This document shows, piece after piece, positions 28,381-38,505 of a DNA stretch of 64,000 bases (its first letter is position 1; the number at the start of each line of letters is the position of its first letter). Source of the stretch: Halopseudomonas nanhaiensis (GTDB lineage Bacteria; Pseudomonadota; Gammaproteobacteria; Pseudomonadales; Pseudomonadaceae); the NCBI RefSeq assembly GCF_020025155.1, contig NZ_CP073751.1, positions 3,287,501 through 3,351,500 on the forward strand, written 5' to 3'. Under the pieces are notes generated by a model. It saw only the letters and a program-made list of their open reading frames with translations, ran no database searches and had not been told where the DNA came from. A program made the translations under genes and the position numbers.

Positions 28381-28857
28381 TTAAGCCCCCAGCTGCTTGA
28401 TGACGCTGACCATCTCGATTGCCGACATGGCTGCTTCCGCGCCCTTGTTGCCGGCCTTGGTGCCGGAGCGTTCGATCGCCTGCTCGATGCTGTCGACGGT
28501 CAGCACGCCGAAGGCGACCGGAATACCGAACTCCAGCGACACGGCGCCGGTTCCCTTGACACATTCGCCCGCGACGTACTCGAAATGCGGCGTGCCCCCG
28601 CGAATGACCGCACCAAGCGTGATGATCGCATCGAACTGCGCGAGCTCGGCAACCTTCTTGACCATCAGCGGAATTTCGAAGGCGCCGGGGACCCGGACGA
28701 TGGTGATGTCGGCTTCCTTGATGCCATGGCGCTTGAGGGTGTCGACAGCGCCGGCCACCAGGCTTTCCACCACAAAGCTGTTGAAACGGCCGACGATCAA
28801 TGCGTAGCGGCCCTGGGCAGCGATGAAATCGCCTTCGATGGTACGGATAGCAGTCAT
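28381..28857 (-). CDS. ribH: 6,7-dimethyl-8-ribityllumazine synthase
   Basis: Penultimate riboflavin enzyme, forming lumazine from the RibA/RibD-derived pyrimidine and the RibB butanone phosphate. The 158-residue protein has [15 protein letters not shown], the phosphate-binding [15 protein letters not shown] with its catalytic His, and [17 protein letters not shown]. Start ATG at 28857; an upstream in-frame GTG is two codons away. Called ribE in some Pseudomonas annotations. Confidence 0.96.
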   Translation of the reverse strand: MTAIRTIEGDFIAAQGRYALIVGRFNSFVVESLVAGAVDTLKRHGIKEADITIVRVPGAFEIPLMVKKVAELAQFDAIITLGAVIRGGTPHFEYVAGECVKGTGAVSLEFGIPVAFGVLTVDSIEQAIERSGTKAGNKGAEAAMSAIEMVSVIKQLGA

Positions 28858-28915
28858 GTTCACTCTCTCGTAAAGAACCGGCTGGACGCCTGGTCCAGCC
28901 GTGAATCGGGTACGT

Positions 28916-30010
28916 TTATTCGCAGGGGACGTATTCTACTACTTCCAGATCGAACCCGGATATGGCGTTGAACTTCATCGGCGCCGACATCAGGCGCATC
29001 TTGCGCACACCCAGGTCACGCAAGATCTGCGAACCGGCACCCACTGTATTGTAGGTCGCCGGGCGACGCACGGGCGGCTCCTCGCCGGCCAGCTGCTTGA
29101 CGTGATGCAGCAGCTCGTCGCCTTCCATGTGTCCGCCGAGCAGCAGGACCACGCCGTGGCCTTCCTCGCTCAACCGTGCCATTGCAGCATGCAGCGTCCA
29201 GCGGCCCTCCTGGCGGACCATGAACAGGTCGCGCAACGGATCGGTATTGTGTACCCGAACCAGCGTGGGCTCTTCGGGCTGGATTTCGCCCAGCGTCAGC
29301 GCCATGTGCACGGTGCTGTCGAGCGTGTCGCGAAAGGTGACCAGATTGAAGCTGCCCAGCTCGGTATCGAGCGGCTGCTCGGACACGCGTTGCACGGTAC
29401 GCTCGTTGAGCAGTCGGTAATGGATCATGTCGGCGATCGTGCCGATCTTCAGCCCGTGCTGCTCGGCGAAGGCTTCCAGCTCGGGACGACGCGACATGCT
29501 GCCGTCATCATTCATGATTTCACAGATGACGCCGGACTCGCCGAAGCCGGCCATGCGCGCCAGATCACACGCCGCTTCGGTATGCCCGGCGCGCGCCAGC
29601 ACACCACCGGGCTGGGCCATCAACGGGAAAATGTGGCCCGGGCTGACGATATCCTCGGCCACAGCGTTGTGCGCAGCGGCAGCCTGCACGGTGCGGGCGC
29701 GGTCGGCAGCCGAGATGCCGGTGGTAACGCCTTCGGCAGCTTCAATGGAGACGGTGAACTTGGTGCCGAAGCCGGAACCGTTGCGCTGCACCATCAGAGG
29801 CAGACGCAGGCGCTCGCAACGTTCCAGGCTCATCGGCATGCAGATCAGGCCGCGACCGTGGCGCGCCATGAAGTTGATGTGCTCGGCGCGGCAGGCCTCG
29901 GCGGCCATGATCAGATCGCCCTCGTTCTCGCGGTCTTCGTCATCCATCAGGATGACCATCTTGCCGGCGTGGATGTCCTCGATCAGTTCTTCTACGGTAT
30001 TGAGTTTCAT
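28916..30010 (-). CDS. ribBA: RibBA-type DHBP synthase with degenerate GTP cyclohydrolase II domain
   Basis: The N-terminal domain (about 1-205) makes 3,4-dihydroxy-2-butanone 4-phosphate from ribulose-5-phosphate and keeps [22 protein letters not shown] and [14 protein letters not shown]. The C-terminal domain aligns with GTP cyclohydrolase II, but the zinc segment reads [21 protein letters not shown]: all three cysteines and the GRGIGL loop are missing. It should therefore be active only as RibB; stand-alone RibA does the other step. The ATG at 30010 (364 residues) has GGGGAGG upstream. Confidence 0.94.
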   Translation of the reverse strand: MKLNTVEELIEDIHAGKMVILMDDEDRENEGDLIMAAEACRAEHINFMARHGRGLICMPMSLERCERLRLPLMVQRNGSGFGTKFTVSIEAAEGVTTGISAADRARTVQAAAAHNAVAEDIVSPGHIFPLMAQPGGVLARAGHTEAACDLARMAGFGESGVICEIMNDDGSMSRRPELEAFAEQHGLKIGTIADMIHYRLLNERTVQRVSEQPLDTELGSFNLVTFRDTLDSTVHMALTLGEIQPEEPTLVRVHNTDPLRDLFMVRQEGRWTLHAAMARLSEEGHGVVLLLGGHMEGDELLHHVKQLAGEEPPVRRPATYNTVGAGSQILRDLGVRKMRLMSAPMKFNAISGFDLEVVEYVPCE

Positions 30011-30033
30011 CTGGCCCTCCCCGGGCACATGAA

Positions 30034-30699
30034 TCAGGGCTTGAGGAAGCCATTCTCGGCGAGAAAGGCCAGATTGATACTGGATTTGCTGCCCGGATCG
30101 GCCGCCTTGTCACCCAGCAGCAGACGTTCCAGATACCGCGCGATGAGGTCGACTTCCAGGTTGACGGCGCGTCCGGTCTGATACTCGCCCATGATGGTTT
30201 CCTGCAGGGTATGCGGGACGATGTTCAGATCAAAGATTGCCCCGTCGACTGCATTCACCGTCAGACTCGTTCCATCCACGGTGATGGAACCCTTCTCGGC
30301 GATGTAGCGGGCCAGCGCAGCCGGCGCTTCGATACGGAAATGCCAGGAGCGCGCGTCTTCCTCCATCGAAACGACCGTGCCGACCCCGTCGACATGACCG
30401 CTGACCATATGCCCGCCCAGGCGTGACGAGGGCGTCAATGCCTTCTCCAGATTGACGCGGCTGCCGGCCTTCAGACCGGCCAACGCGCTGCGGCGCAAAG
30501 TTTCCTGGCTGACGTCGGCCCAGAACCCGTCTCCAGGTAACTCGACCGCGGTCAGGCAAACGCCGTTGACCGCGATGCTGTCACCCAGCTTCACATCGTT
30601 CAGGTCGAGCTTGCCGGTCTTCACGTACAGACGCACGTCGCCACCCTTGGGCTGCATGCTCTGAATCTGACCGACCGCTTCGATGATGCCCGTGAACAT
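30034..30699 (-). CDS. ribE: Riboflavin synthase, alpha chain
   Basis: Dismutates two lumazine molecules into riboflavin. The 221-residue protein starts MFTGIIEAVG and has two lumazine-binding barrel repeats (about 1-95 and 96-200), with GDSIAVNGVCLTAV in the first and GSITVDGTSLTVNAV in the second. Called ribC in some Pseudomonas literature. Upstream of ribBA by 23 bases in one operon. Confidence 0.96.
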   Translation of the reverse strand: MFTGIIEAVGQIQSMQPKGGDVRLYVKTGKLDLNDVKLGDSIAVNGVCLTAVELPGDGFWADVSQETLRRSALAGLKAGSRVNLEKALTPSSRLGGHMVSGHVDGVGTVVSMEEDARSWHFRIEAPAALARYIAEKGSITVDGTSLTVNAVDGAIFDLNIVPHTLQETIMGEYQTGRAVNLEVDLIARYLERLLLGDKAADPGSKSSINLAFLAENGFLKP

Positions 30700-30723
30700 A
30701 GATTGCCTCTTCTCAGATGCGCG

Positions 30724-31980
30724 TCAGCCGACCAGCAGGCCGACGCCGTATACCGCTAGAAAGCCGAAGGCGAATGCCATCAGCAGCAGCCCGAAGCTGC
30801 GCAGGTATGTCATGAAGGTCAGGCCGGGCACCTTGCTCATCGCCACGATGCCCGCCGCGGAGCCGATTATAAGCAATGATCCGCCCACACCGACAGCATA
30901 AGTCAGGCCCATCCACTCGGCCGTGGTCATCTCCAGATCGGATTTGAGCAGCGCTGCAGTCAACGGTACGTTGTCGATCAGCGCCGACAGCAGTCCCATC
31001 AGGAAGTTAGCGCCCATCGGCGGCAACAGGTCGTAGAGCGCGGTGAGGCCCTGCAGCACCCCGATGAACTGCAGCATGCCGACCAGCAGCAACACACCAA
31101 GGAAGAACAGCAGGGTCTCGAATTCGATCGCGCGGATATATTCGAGGATCGGGTCGTTTTCGATGTCTTCGTTGAAAAAACGCGCGACCAGGAACATGAC
31201 TGCCAGACCCGTGAGGAAGCTGAGCACCGGCGGGATGCTGAACAGCAGACTGCCGGCAATCGTGCCGAGGATGGTCAGCAGAAAGATTCCGGCGATGACC
31301 TTGTCGACGCCGCGTATCGGCTTGAGCGCGCTCTTCTGAATCATCACGTCGCCGCTCAGACCAACCGACAGCAGCGCGGCCAACAGCAAGACGGCCAGCA
31401 GAGCCGGGAAGGCCAGCAGCAGCAGATGGGTGATCTCCACCTTGTTCGCGAGGAAAATCATCAGTGTGGTGACGTCGCCGGTGATCATCGCCACCCCGCC
31501 GGAATTGACCGCGAACACCACCAGTGTGGCGAAGCGCAGCGTCTTGCGCAGCTCCAGATTGAGGCTGACCACCAGCGCGATGGATACCAGCGTCGCGGTG
31601 ATGTTGTCGGCGATCGACGAGAACACGAAGCAGAACAGACCAGTCAGGAACAGCAGCTTGCGCTCGGTGATGTTCGCCGGAAGTATCGAGTAGATGATGT
31701 TCTCGATCAGCCCCTTCTTGTTCAGGTAGGCAACGAACGTCATGGTTGCCAGCAGGAACAGCCAGAGGCTGGCGATATCGGTAATGTTGTGGTTAAGCGC
31801 GGCCTGCACACGCTCGCGAAATGCCGGATCAGGCGCCGCTATGAACAGCACCATCCAGGCAAGCGCGCCGAAGAACAGCACCACCTTGGCCTTGTTTACA
31901 TGTATGACTTCTTCGAACACGACACCCAGAAACGCTGCGATCGCCATGAGGATCAACAGGACCTGCACACCGCTTTGCAT
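30724..31980 (-). CDS. nhaD: NhaD-type sodium:proton antiporter
   Basis: Inner-membrane Na+(Li+)/H+ exchanger of the ion-transporter superfamily. The 418-residue protein has 11-12 hydrophobic helices, with conserved helix motifs FSSIADNITATLVSIAL, VFAVNSGGVAMITGDVTTLMIF and SALIDNVPLTAALLKS. NhaD is best known from marine and haloalkaliphilic bacteria. The gene sits between ribD (12 bases upstream) and riboflavin synthase (24 bases downstream) and is read in the same direction, so the operon mixes salt homeostasis with flavin synthesis. I do not recall it at this spot in P. aeruginosa. Confidence 0.92.
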   Translation of the reverse strand: MQSGVQVLLILMAIAAFLGVVFEEVIHVNKAKVVLFFGALAWMVLFIAAPDPAFRERVQAALNHNITDIASLWLFLLATMTFVAYLNKKGLIENIIYSILPANITERKLLFLTGLFCFVFSSIADNITATLVSIALVVSLNLELRKTLRFATLVVFAVNSGGVAMITGDVTTLMIFLANKVEITHLLLLAFPALLAVLLLAALLSVGLSGDVMIQKSALKPIRGVDKVIAGIFLLTILGTIAGSLLFSIPPVLSFLTGLAVMFLVARFFNEDIENDPILEYIRAIEFETLLFFLGVLLLVGMLQFIGVLQGLTALYDLLPPMGANFLMGLLSALIDNVPLTAALLKSDLEMTTAEWMGLTYAVGVGGSLLIIGSAAGIVAMSKVPGLTFMTYLRSFGLLLMAFAFGFLAVYGVGLLVG

Positions 31981-31992
31981 GATGGAACACTC

Positions 31993-33132
31993 TCAGGAAG
32001 GAAAAATCGGTCTCGCCGTGATGCGCCAGTCCCGGCCGACAACCCGCAGGTCGATCACATCGAGGTCCATGGCGTCAGCCATGCTGTCGATGGGCAGATC
32101 CAGTAGCGGTCGCGCCCGACTGCCGAGCAGCCGTGGCGCCATGTAAACAATCAATTCATCGACCAGGCCAGCCTGGAGGAACGCGCCGGCCAGCCCGGCA
32201 CCGGATTCGACGAGCAGCTCGTTGCACTGGCGCTCGCCGAGTTCTTCGACCAGCACCTTGAGATCCACGTGTTCGCCAGCCGCATCCGGCAGCGTCAGCA
32301 GCTCGGCTCCGGCGAAGCCGTAGTCCTGCTCCCGTCCGCGCACGCCCCGGCAGACGACCAGCACAGGACCCGTCTGGTGAAACAGGCGGCTTTCGAGCGG
32401 CACGCGCATGCGACCATCAATCAGCACTCGCAGCGGTTGACGGGCAGCCGCCGCCTCGGCCTCGGCGGCAGGCAGGCCCAGCTCGGCGGCGCGCACGGTA
32501 AGCGCCGAATCATCCAGCAGTACGCTGTCGGCACCGCTGACGATCGCACTGCTGCGGGCGCGCAGACGCTGAACATCGGCGCGCGCGTCCGGCCCGGTAA
32601 TCCACTGACTCTCGCCGTTCGCCATCGCCGTGCGTCCGTCCAGACTCATGGCCAGCTTCACCCGCACATAGGGCAGTCCGGTACGCATGCGCTTGATGAA
32701 GCCGGGATTGAGCGCCGCGGCCTCGGCCTCGAGCAGGCCGCATGCGACATCGATGCCTGCCTGGCGAAGCCGCTCCAGGCCACGCCCGGCGACCTGCGGG
32801 TTCGGATCCTGCATGGCAGCCACAACTCGCGCCACCCCTGCATCGATCAGGGCATTGGCACAAGGCGGCGTCTTGCCGAAGTGGCTGCAGGGCTCGAGGG
32901 TGACGTATGCGGTAGCGCCCCGGGCGCGATCACCGGCCTGGCGCAGCGCGTTGACTTCCGCATGCCCTTCGCCGGCCCGGACATGCCAGCCCTCTCCGAC
33001 CACCTGGTCGCCCTTGACCAGTACGCAGCCGACCCGCGGATTCGGCTCGGTGGTGTACAGACCGCGCGCAGCCAGCTCCAGCGCCCGCGCCATGTGCGAA
33101 CGGTCGAGACCGTCCTGTTCAGACGTTGTCAT
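31993..33132 (-). CDS. ribD: Bifunctional pyrimidine deaminase/reductase RibD
   Basis: Second and third riboflavin steps. The N-terminal zinc deaminase has GHAEVNAL and [16 protein letters not shown]. The C-terminal NADPH reductase (from about 150) has [26 protein letters not shown] and [14 protein letters not shown]. The 379-residue length is typical. The ATG at 33132 overlaps the end of nrdR by 14 bases; I see no better start nearby. Confidence 0.96.
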   Translation of the reverse strand: MTTSEQDGLDRSHMARALELAARGLYTTEPNPRVGCVLVKGDQVVGEGWHVRAGEGHAEVNALRQAGDRARGATAYVTLEPCSHFGKTPPCANALIDAGVARVVAAMQDPNPQVAGRGLERLRQAGIDVACGLLEAEAAALNPGFIKRMRTGLPYVRVKLAMSLDGRTAMANGESQWITGPDARADVQRLRARSSAIVSGADSVLLDDSALTVRAAELGLPAAEAEAAAARQPLRVLIDGRMRVPLESRLFHQTGPVLVVCRGVRGREQDYGFAGAELLTLPDAAGEHVDLKVLVEELGERQCNELLVESGAGLAGAFLQAGLVDELIVYMAPRLLGSRARPLLDLPIDSMADAMDLDVIDLRVVGRDWRITARPIFPS

Positions 33133-33589
33133 CGCGCTCGCGCCTGGACAGCCGTTCGATTTCTTCGCGGAACTGGTTGAGGTCCTGAAAGCGACGATAG
33201 ACCGAAGCGAAGCGAATGTAGGCGACTTCGTCGAGCTGCTTGAGCTCGTTCATGACCATCTCGCCTACTACCATGGCTTTCACTTCCCGCTCCCCGGTGG
33301 CACGCAACCGATGCTTGATATGGCTGATCGCCGCCTCGATCTGCTCGACGCTCACGGGGCGCTTTTCCAGCGCCCGGAGCAGGCCGGCACGCAACTTGTC
33401 TTCGTCGAACGGCTGTCGGCGCCCGTCCTGCTTGATGACGCGAGGCAGAACCAGTTCGGCCGTTTCGAAGGTAGTGAAGCGCTCCTGGCAGGCAAGGCAT
33501 TCCCGCCGACGCCGAACCTGGTCGCCATCGGCCACCAGGCGTGAGTCGATCACCTTGGTGTCATGGGCAGTACAGAACGGACAATGCAT
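33119..33589 (-). CDS. nrdR: Transcriptional repressor NrdR
   Basis: Nucleotide-sensing repressor of ribonucleotide reductase genes. The 156-residue protein has an N-terminal zinc ribbon with C3, C6, C31 and C34 (MHCPFC, CLAC) and an ATP-cone domain (about 49-139) including [17 protein letters not shown]. It leads the nrdR-ribD-nhaD-riboflavin cluster, the normal neighbour of ribD. The 110 bases before the divergent methyltransferase hold no clear operator. Confidence 0.97.
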   Translation of the reverse strand: MHCPFCTAHDTKVIDSRLVADGDQVRRRRECLACQERFTTFETAELVLPRVIKQDGRRQPFDEDKLRAGLLRALEKRPVSVEQIEAAISHIKHRLRATGEREVKAMVVGEMVMNELKQLDEVAYIRFASVYRRFQDLNQFREEIERLSRRERDDNV

Positions 33590-33699
33590 GGGAAGTGAAT
33601 CCTGGCCGCGGGAAATGAGCGCTGCACATGTTACTCCCTTGTCAGCTGCGAATAAATCGGCCCGGCTGTAGAATACGCGCTTTTGCGGGGGTCAAGGCG

Positions 33700-34353
33700 A
33701 TGCTGCGAGCGCAACTGGAAGCCGAGCTGCAAAGGGTGCTCAGCGAGGCACGGCTTTGTAAGTCGAACCTTCCCGGGCTGCCGGAGCTGAGTCTGTGGTT
33801 GCTCGATCCGGTCAATCTGGATCGCGCCTTCGCCGCCGAAGAAACCCGCCGGCTGCTCGAAGCGCCGCCTTACTGGGGCTTCTGCTGGGGCAGCGGCCTG
33901 GCCCTGGCGCGCTGGGTGCTCGACAACCCCGATCACGTTCGCGGCAAGCGGATTCTCGATTTCGGCGCCGGGTCAGGTATCGTCGCCCTCGCCTGTCGCC
34001 TCGCCGGCGCCAGCGAGAGCATCGCCTGTGATCTGGATGGCCCGGCGTTACAGGCCTGCGCGCTGAACGCAGAGCTCAACGGCATCGATCTGCAACTGGC
34101 TGAGGACTATTTTGCGGTAACCGGCGATATCGACCTGATCATTGCCGCCGATGTGCTATACGACAGCGGCAACCGGCCGTTTCTGGATCGGTTTCGCCAG
34201 CGCGCCAGCACGGTGCTGGTCGCCGACAGTCGGGTGCGTGATCTGCAGCACCCCGGTTTCAGCAGGCTGCAGATGCTTAGCGGGCAAACCCTGCCGGACC
34301 TGGGCGAGCCCGCTGAATTCCGGCAGGTGGCGCTGTACCAGGCAGTGTCTTGA
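33700..34353 (+). CDS. Class I SAM-dependent protein lysine methyltransferase-like protein
   Basis: From the ATG at 33700 (217 residues) it has the Rossmann methyltransferase motif I DFGAGSGIVALA (about 87-98), an acidic motif II (CDLDG) and the post-I motif IIAADVLYD. The overall pattern, with WGFCWGSGLALARW ahead of motif I, resembles the METTL20/ETFB-lysine methyltransferase and PrmA group. The actual substrate is not shown. An upstream in-frame start at 33628 would add 24 unlike residues. Confidence 0.82.
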   Translation: MLRAQLEAELQRVLSEARLCKSNLPGLPELSLWLLDPVNLDRAFAAEETRRLLEAPPYWGFCWGSGLALARWVLDNPDHVRGKRILDFGAGSGIVALACRLAGASESIACDLDGPALQACALNAELNGIDLQLAEDYFAVTGDIDLIIAADVLYDSGNRPFLDRFRQRASTVLVADSRVRDLQHPGFSRLQMLSGQTLPDLGEPAEFRQVALYQAVS

Positions 34354-34380
34354 ATCACCGCCACCCAGCCACCATATACT
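34350..34380 (+). promoter_or_regulatory. Candidate promoter of the cnoX-like gene
   Basis: TTGAAT (34350-34355) overlaps the methyltransferase stop; after a 19-base spacer comes TATACT (34375-34380). The ATG follows 30 bases later. The spacer is longer than ideal. Confidence 0.35.
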
Positions 34381-34410
34381 GTCCCATCACTCAATACCGG
34401 GCCCCATCGC

Positions 34411-35286
34411 ATGAGCCAACCGACCTACATCTTCGACGTGACTGCCGACGACTTCGAGCGCTACGTCCTCGACAATTCCTTCCACAAGCCGGTGCTGGTG
34501 GATTTCTGGGCCGACTGGTGCGCGCCGTGCAAGGCGCTGATGCCGGTCCTGGCGAAGATCGTCGAAGGCATGCAGGGCGAATTGTTGCTGGCGAAGGTCA
34601 ACTGTGACGAGCAGGCAGCGCTGACCGAGCGCTTCGGCATACGCAGCCTGCCAACGGTGGTGCTGTTCAAGGACGGACAGCCGGTCGACGGATTTGCCGG
34701 TATCCAGCCGGAAAGTGCGATCCGGGCGATGATCGAACCTTATGTCAACGCAGCGGAGCCCGTCCCGGCGCCGGGTACCAACCTGATCGAACAGGCCACC
34801 GAACTGCTCGAGGCCGGCGAGGCCGAGCAGGCTGTCACTGTGCTGCAGACGGCTGATCAGGAGGCTCGCGACGAGCCATTTCTGCTGTTGCTGGCCCGCG
34901 CATTGATCGCGGCCAGGCGGCCCGATGAAGCGCAGCAGATCGTCGACTCGATTCCTGAAAGCGATGCCAGCAAACAGACTCTGGCAGGCCTGCGCGCGCA
35001 GTTGAACTTTGCCAGCGAAGCGTCGACGCTGCCGCCCCGGGACGATCTGCAGGCGCGCCTCGGTAACAGCGCCGATACCGAAGCGCTCTATCAACTGGCG
35101 TTGCTGGATCTGGCCGAAGGTCGTTATGAACCTGCTCTGGACGCTTTGATGCGCCTGTTCCAGACCGAACGCGGGTATGCCGACAACAGCCCGCAGCGCA
35201 GCCTGTTGCAAGTCTTCGACGCCCTGGGAGGGCAGCACCCCCTCACCATCCAGTATCGCCGCAAGATGTACCAGGCGCTCTACTGA
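34411..35286 (+). CDS. cnoX: CnoX/YbbN-like thioredoxin-TPR protein
   Basis: Predicted chaperone-redox protein ('chaperedoxin') that protects clients from oxidation and works with GroEL/DnaK in E. coli. Residues 1-110 are a thioredoxin fold with an intact WCAPC site (C37, C40), and residues 120-291 are helical TPR-like repeats. E. coli CnoX lacks the first active-site cysteine, so this version may retain real thioredoxin activity. The length of 291 matches the family. Confidence 0.9.
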   Translation: MSQPTYIFDVTADDFERYVLDNSFHKPVLVDFWADWCAPCKALMPVLAKIVEGMQGELLLAKVNCDEQAALTERFGIRSLPTVVLFKDGQPVDGFAGIQPESAIRAMIEPYVNAAEPVPAPGTNLIEQATELLEAGEAEQAVTVLQTADQEARDEPFLLLLARALIAARRPDEAQQIVDSIPESDASKQTLAGLRAQLNFASEASTLPPRDDLQARLGNSADTEALYQLALLDLAEGRYEPALDALMRLFQTERGYADNSPQRSLLQVFDALGGQHPLTIQYRRKMYQALY

Positions 35287-35290
35287 GCAG

Positions 35291-35310
35291 GCAGCCGGTG
35301 AGGCGGCTGC
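35291..35310 (+). terminator. Possible terminator hairpin after cnoX-like gene
   Basis: A seven-base-pair GCAGCCG/CGGCTGC stem with a six-base loop, four bases after the stop codon region. There is no T-run, so termination is uncertain. Confidence 0.3.
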
Positions 35311-35326
35311 TGTCGCCAACACTATA

Positions 35327-35339
35327 GTTATAAGATAAC
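35327..35339 (+). promoter_or_regulatory. Zur box-like operator
   Basis: GTTATAAGATAAC is a perfect 5-3-5 palindrome and continues AACAT on the right. It closely matches the GTTATA-TATAAC core of gammaproteobacterial Zur sites. It lies 26 bases before the start of the His-rich DUF2796 gene, over the expected promoter, so zinc-loaded Zur would block transcription. Confidence 0.75.
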
Positions 35340-35365
35340 ATCCGATATTTCAGCGGAGGTTAAAC

Positions 35366-35974
<609 letters not shown>

Positions 35975-36022
35975 GATAGACGCCAGTCACTTCGCCACAG
36001 CCCAGGGAGTTGCCCACCACGC

Positions 36023-36730
36023 ATGGTCGCCGAGATCATTCACATCGAATCGCTGCGCTATGCCTGGCCGGGCCAACCGCCCTTGCTGGCGATCGACGAC
36101 CTGCGGCTGGGCCGCGGCGAACGGGTGTTTCTGAAAGGCCCCTCCGGCAGCGGCAAGACCACCTTGCTGGGATTGATCGGCGGGGTCCATCGTCCGGGAA
36201 GCGGCGTGGTACGGCTGCTGGGAAAGGACCTCGCGGCGCTGTCTTCGGCCGGCCGCGACCGCTTTCGGGCCGACCATACCGGTTACATTTTCCAGATGTT
36301 CAATCTGCTGCCGTATCTGTCGGTCATCGACAACGTCACCCTCGCCTGCCGTTTTTCCGCGCTCCGATGCAAACGTGCGCTGGCCGAGCACGACAATCTT
36401 GAAGCAGCCGCCAGAACGCTGCTGATCGGACTCGGGCTGCAGGAGGCGCAGCTGCGCAAACCGGTCAATGAGCTGTCTGTCGGGCAGCAGCAACGCGTCG
36501 CGGCGGCACGCGCGCTGATTGGCAAACCCGAACTGATCATTGCCGACGAGCCGACCTCTGCGCTGGACGCCGATACGCGCGAGGTGTTCATCCGGATCCT
36601 GTTCGACGAATGCGCTCGGGCCGGCACCAGCCTGTTGTTCGTCAGTCACGACGCCTCGCTGGAAAACCTGTTCGATCGCAGCCTCTCGCTCGAGCGGTTG
36701 AATCAGACCTCTACACGGGAGCGGCGCTGA
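36023..36730 (+). CDS. LolD/MacB-type ABC transporter ATPase
   Basis: ATP-binding subunit partnering the FtsX-type permease that follows. The 235-residue protein has Walker A GPSGSGKTT (39-47), the signature LSVGQQQRVAAARAL (about 150-165, with SVGQQ in place of SGGEQ) and Walker B LIIADEPTSALD. The closest described types are the mechanotransmission exporters LolCDE and MacB. Stop and start of the permease overlap (TGATG). Context suggests zinc-responsive envelope remodelling, not classical zinc import. Confidence 0.92.
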   Translation: MVAEIIHIESLRYAWPGQPPLLAIDDLRLGRGERVFLKGPSGSGKTTLLGLIGGVHRPGSGVVRLLGKDLAALSSAGRDRFRADHTGYIFQMFNLLPYLSVIDNVTLACRFSALRCKRALAEHDNLEAAARTLLIGLGLQEAQLRKPVNELSVGQQQRVAAARALIGKPELIIADEPTSALDADTREVFIRILFDECARAGTSLLFVSHDASLENLFDRSLSLERLNQTSTRERR

Positions 36731-37992
36731 TGTATCTGCTGCGGCTGTCATTCAAGAGCCTGGCCAACCGGCGCTTCACTGCCTTGCTGACGGTTCTGGC
36801 GATTGCGCTGAGCGTGGCCCTGTTGCTAGGCGTGGAGCGTATCCGGACGGAGGCCCGGGCCAGTTTCGCCAATACCATCTCCGGCACCGATCTGATCGTC
36901 GGCGCACGCTCCGGCTCGGTGCAGCTGCTGCTGTATTCGGTTTTTCGCATCGGCAACGCGACCAATAACATCAGTTGGAACAGTTACCAGCACATGGCCA
37001 GCCACCCGCGCGTCGACTGGGCCATTCCCGTCTCGCTCGGCGATTCCCATCGCGGCTTCAAGGTCATGGGTACCGACACCGGCTATTTCGATCACTTCCG
37101 TCACGGAAAGCAGCAAGCGCTCGCGCTGTCGGAGGGGGTGGTCTTCGATGATCTCTACGACGCAGTGATCGGCGCCGACGTGGCGCGGGACCTCGGCTAC
37201 GGCGTGGGCGACGAGATCGTTCTGGCACATGGCACCGGCTCGGTCAGTTTCATCGATCATGCGGACAAGCCGTTTCGCATCAGCGGCATTCTGGCGCGCA
37301 CCGGGACCCCGGTCGACCGCACCGTACACATCAGCCTGGAGGGAATGCAGGCGATCCACCTAGGCTGGAATGGCGGCACACCGGCACGCGGCCCCAATCG
37401 GATCAGCGCTGACCAGGCACGTCAGGTCGATCTGACGCCCACCTCGATAACCGCCGTCCTGCTTGGCCTGGACAGTCGCATAGCCACCTTCGCCGTGCAG
37501 CGCGATGTCAATCAGTATCGTGGCGAGCCGCTCCAGGCAATCCTTCCGGGCGTCGCACTGCAGGAACTCTGGAGTCTGCTCGGCACTGCGGAAAAGGCTC
37601 TGCTGCTGGTATCGGGCTGCGTGGTGCTGACCGGCCTGATCGGCATGCTCACCGCAGTACTGGCCGGACTCAACGAGCGGCGTCGAGAGATGGCCATCTT
37701 GCGCTCGGTCGGCGCCCGCCCGCTGCACGTGTTCGGTCTGCTGCTAAGCGAAGCGCTGGCGCTGGCGCTGACCGGCATCGGGTGCGGGCTGATGATCCTG
37801 TACGCAGTGCTATGGCTTGCCAGGCCCTGGCTGCTGACCCACTATGGGCTCTTCATCGCGATTCAGCCGCCGGCGCCGACCGAGTGGCGGCTGTTGGGCG
37901 GGATCCTGCTTGCAAGCGTGCTGATCGGCTGCATCCCAGCCTGGCGCGCCTACCGGATGTCGCTGACCGACGGCTTATCGATACGGATCTGA
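36730..37992 (+). CDS. FtsX/MacB-type ABC permease
   Basis: From the ATG at 36730 (420 residues): one N-terminal transmembrane helix (about 17-36), a large periplasmic domain containing the MacB-core segment SGTDLIVGARSGSVQLLLYSVFRIG, then three C-terminal helices (about 285-310, 335-365 and 385-410) with NERRREMAILRSVGARPLHVFGLLL, the FtsX signature. Topology fits a type VII ABC transporter that does mechanical work on a periplasmic substrate. Translationally coupled to the ATPase. Confidence 0.9.
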   Translation: MYLLRLSFKSLANRRFTALLTVLAIALSVALLLGVERIRTEARASFANTISGTDLIVGARSGSVQLLLYSVFRIGNATNNISWNSYQHMASHPRVDWAIPVSLGDSHRGFKVMGTDTGYFDHFRHGKQQALALSEGVVFDDLYDAVIGADVARDLGYGVGDEIVLAHGTGSVSFIDHADKPFRISGILARTGTPVDRTVHISLEGMQAIHLGWNGGTPARGPNRISADQARQVDLTPTSITAVLLGLDSRIATFAVQRDVNQYRGEPLQAILPGVALQELWSLLGTAEKALLLVSGCVVLTGLIGMLTAVLAGLNERRREMAILRSVGARPLHVFGLLLSEALALALTGIGCGLMILYAVLWLARPWLLTHYGLFIAIQPPAPTEWRLLGGILLASVLIGCIPAWRAYRMSLTDGLSIRI

Positions 37993-37995
37993 ACC

Positions 37996-38505
37996 ATGCG
38001 CGCACCCTCCGCACTTCTTCTGGCACTGCTCTCCCTGTGGTCAGCCGCTGCGTTAGCTGTCGAAGAGCTGACCTGGGACGATCTCATTCCAGCGGGATAT
38101 GAAGAGCCGATGCCCGCGCCGCAGACCATGCATGATCTGTCCAGCATGGGCGAGATGATCGATGAGACCGGTGATCCGGCCGAGCAACTGAACCCCGCTG
38201 CACCGGTGGTCTCGGAGTTGAACGGGCGCCAGGTGCGCCTGCCAGGTTACGTGGTGCCGCTGGACCTCAGCGAAGGTCGGGTGATCGAATTCCTGCTGGT
38301 CCCGTATTTCGGCGCTTGTATCCACGTACCGCCACCGCCGTCCAATCAGATCGTGCATGTCAGAACCAGCGAAGGGATAGAGCTCGACGCCCTGTACCAG
38401 CCGTTCTGGATCAGCGGGCCAATGCGGGTCGAACGAGTGGAGAGCGAATTGGCCGCGGCGGGTTACCAGATTAACGCCAGCACGATCGAGCCCTACGTCT
38501 ACTGA
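37996..38505 (+). CDS. DUF3299 periplasmic protein
   Basis: Unknown function. Signal peptide 1-21, then a 148-residue domain with the DUF3299 core GRQVRLPGYVVPLD and LLVPYFGACIHVPPPPSNQIV, containing a conserved Cys-x-His pair that could bind metal. It ends the Zur-box operon three bases after the permease. Its last seven bases overlap the end of the convergent TPR gene. Confidence 0.85.
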   Translation: MRAPSALLLALLSLWSAAALAVEELTWDDLIPAGYEEPMPAPQTMHDLSSMGEMIDETGDPAEQLNPAAPVVSELNGRQVRLPGYVVPLDLSEGRVIEFLLVPYFGACIHVPPPPSNQIVHVRTSEGIELDALYQPFWISGPMRVERVESELAAAGYQINASTIEPYVY

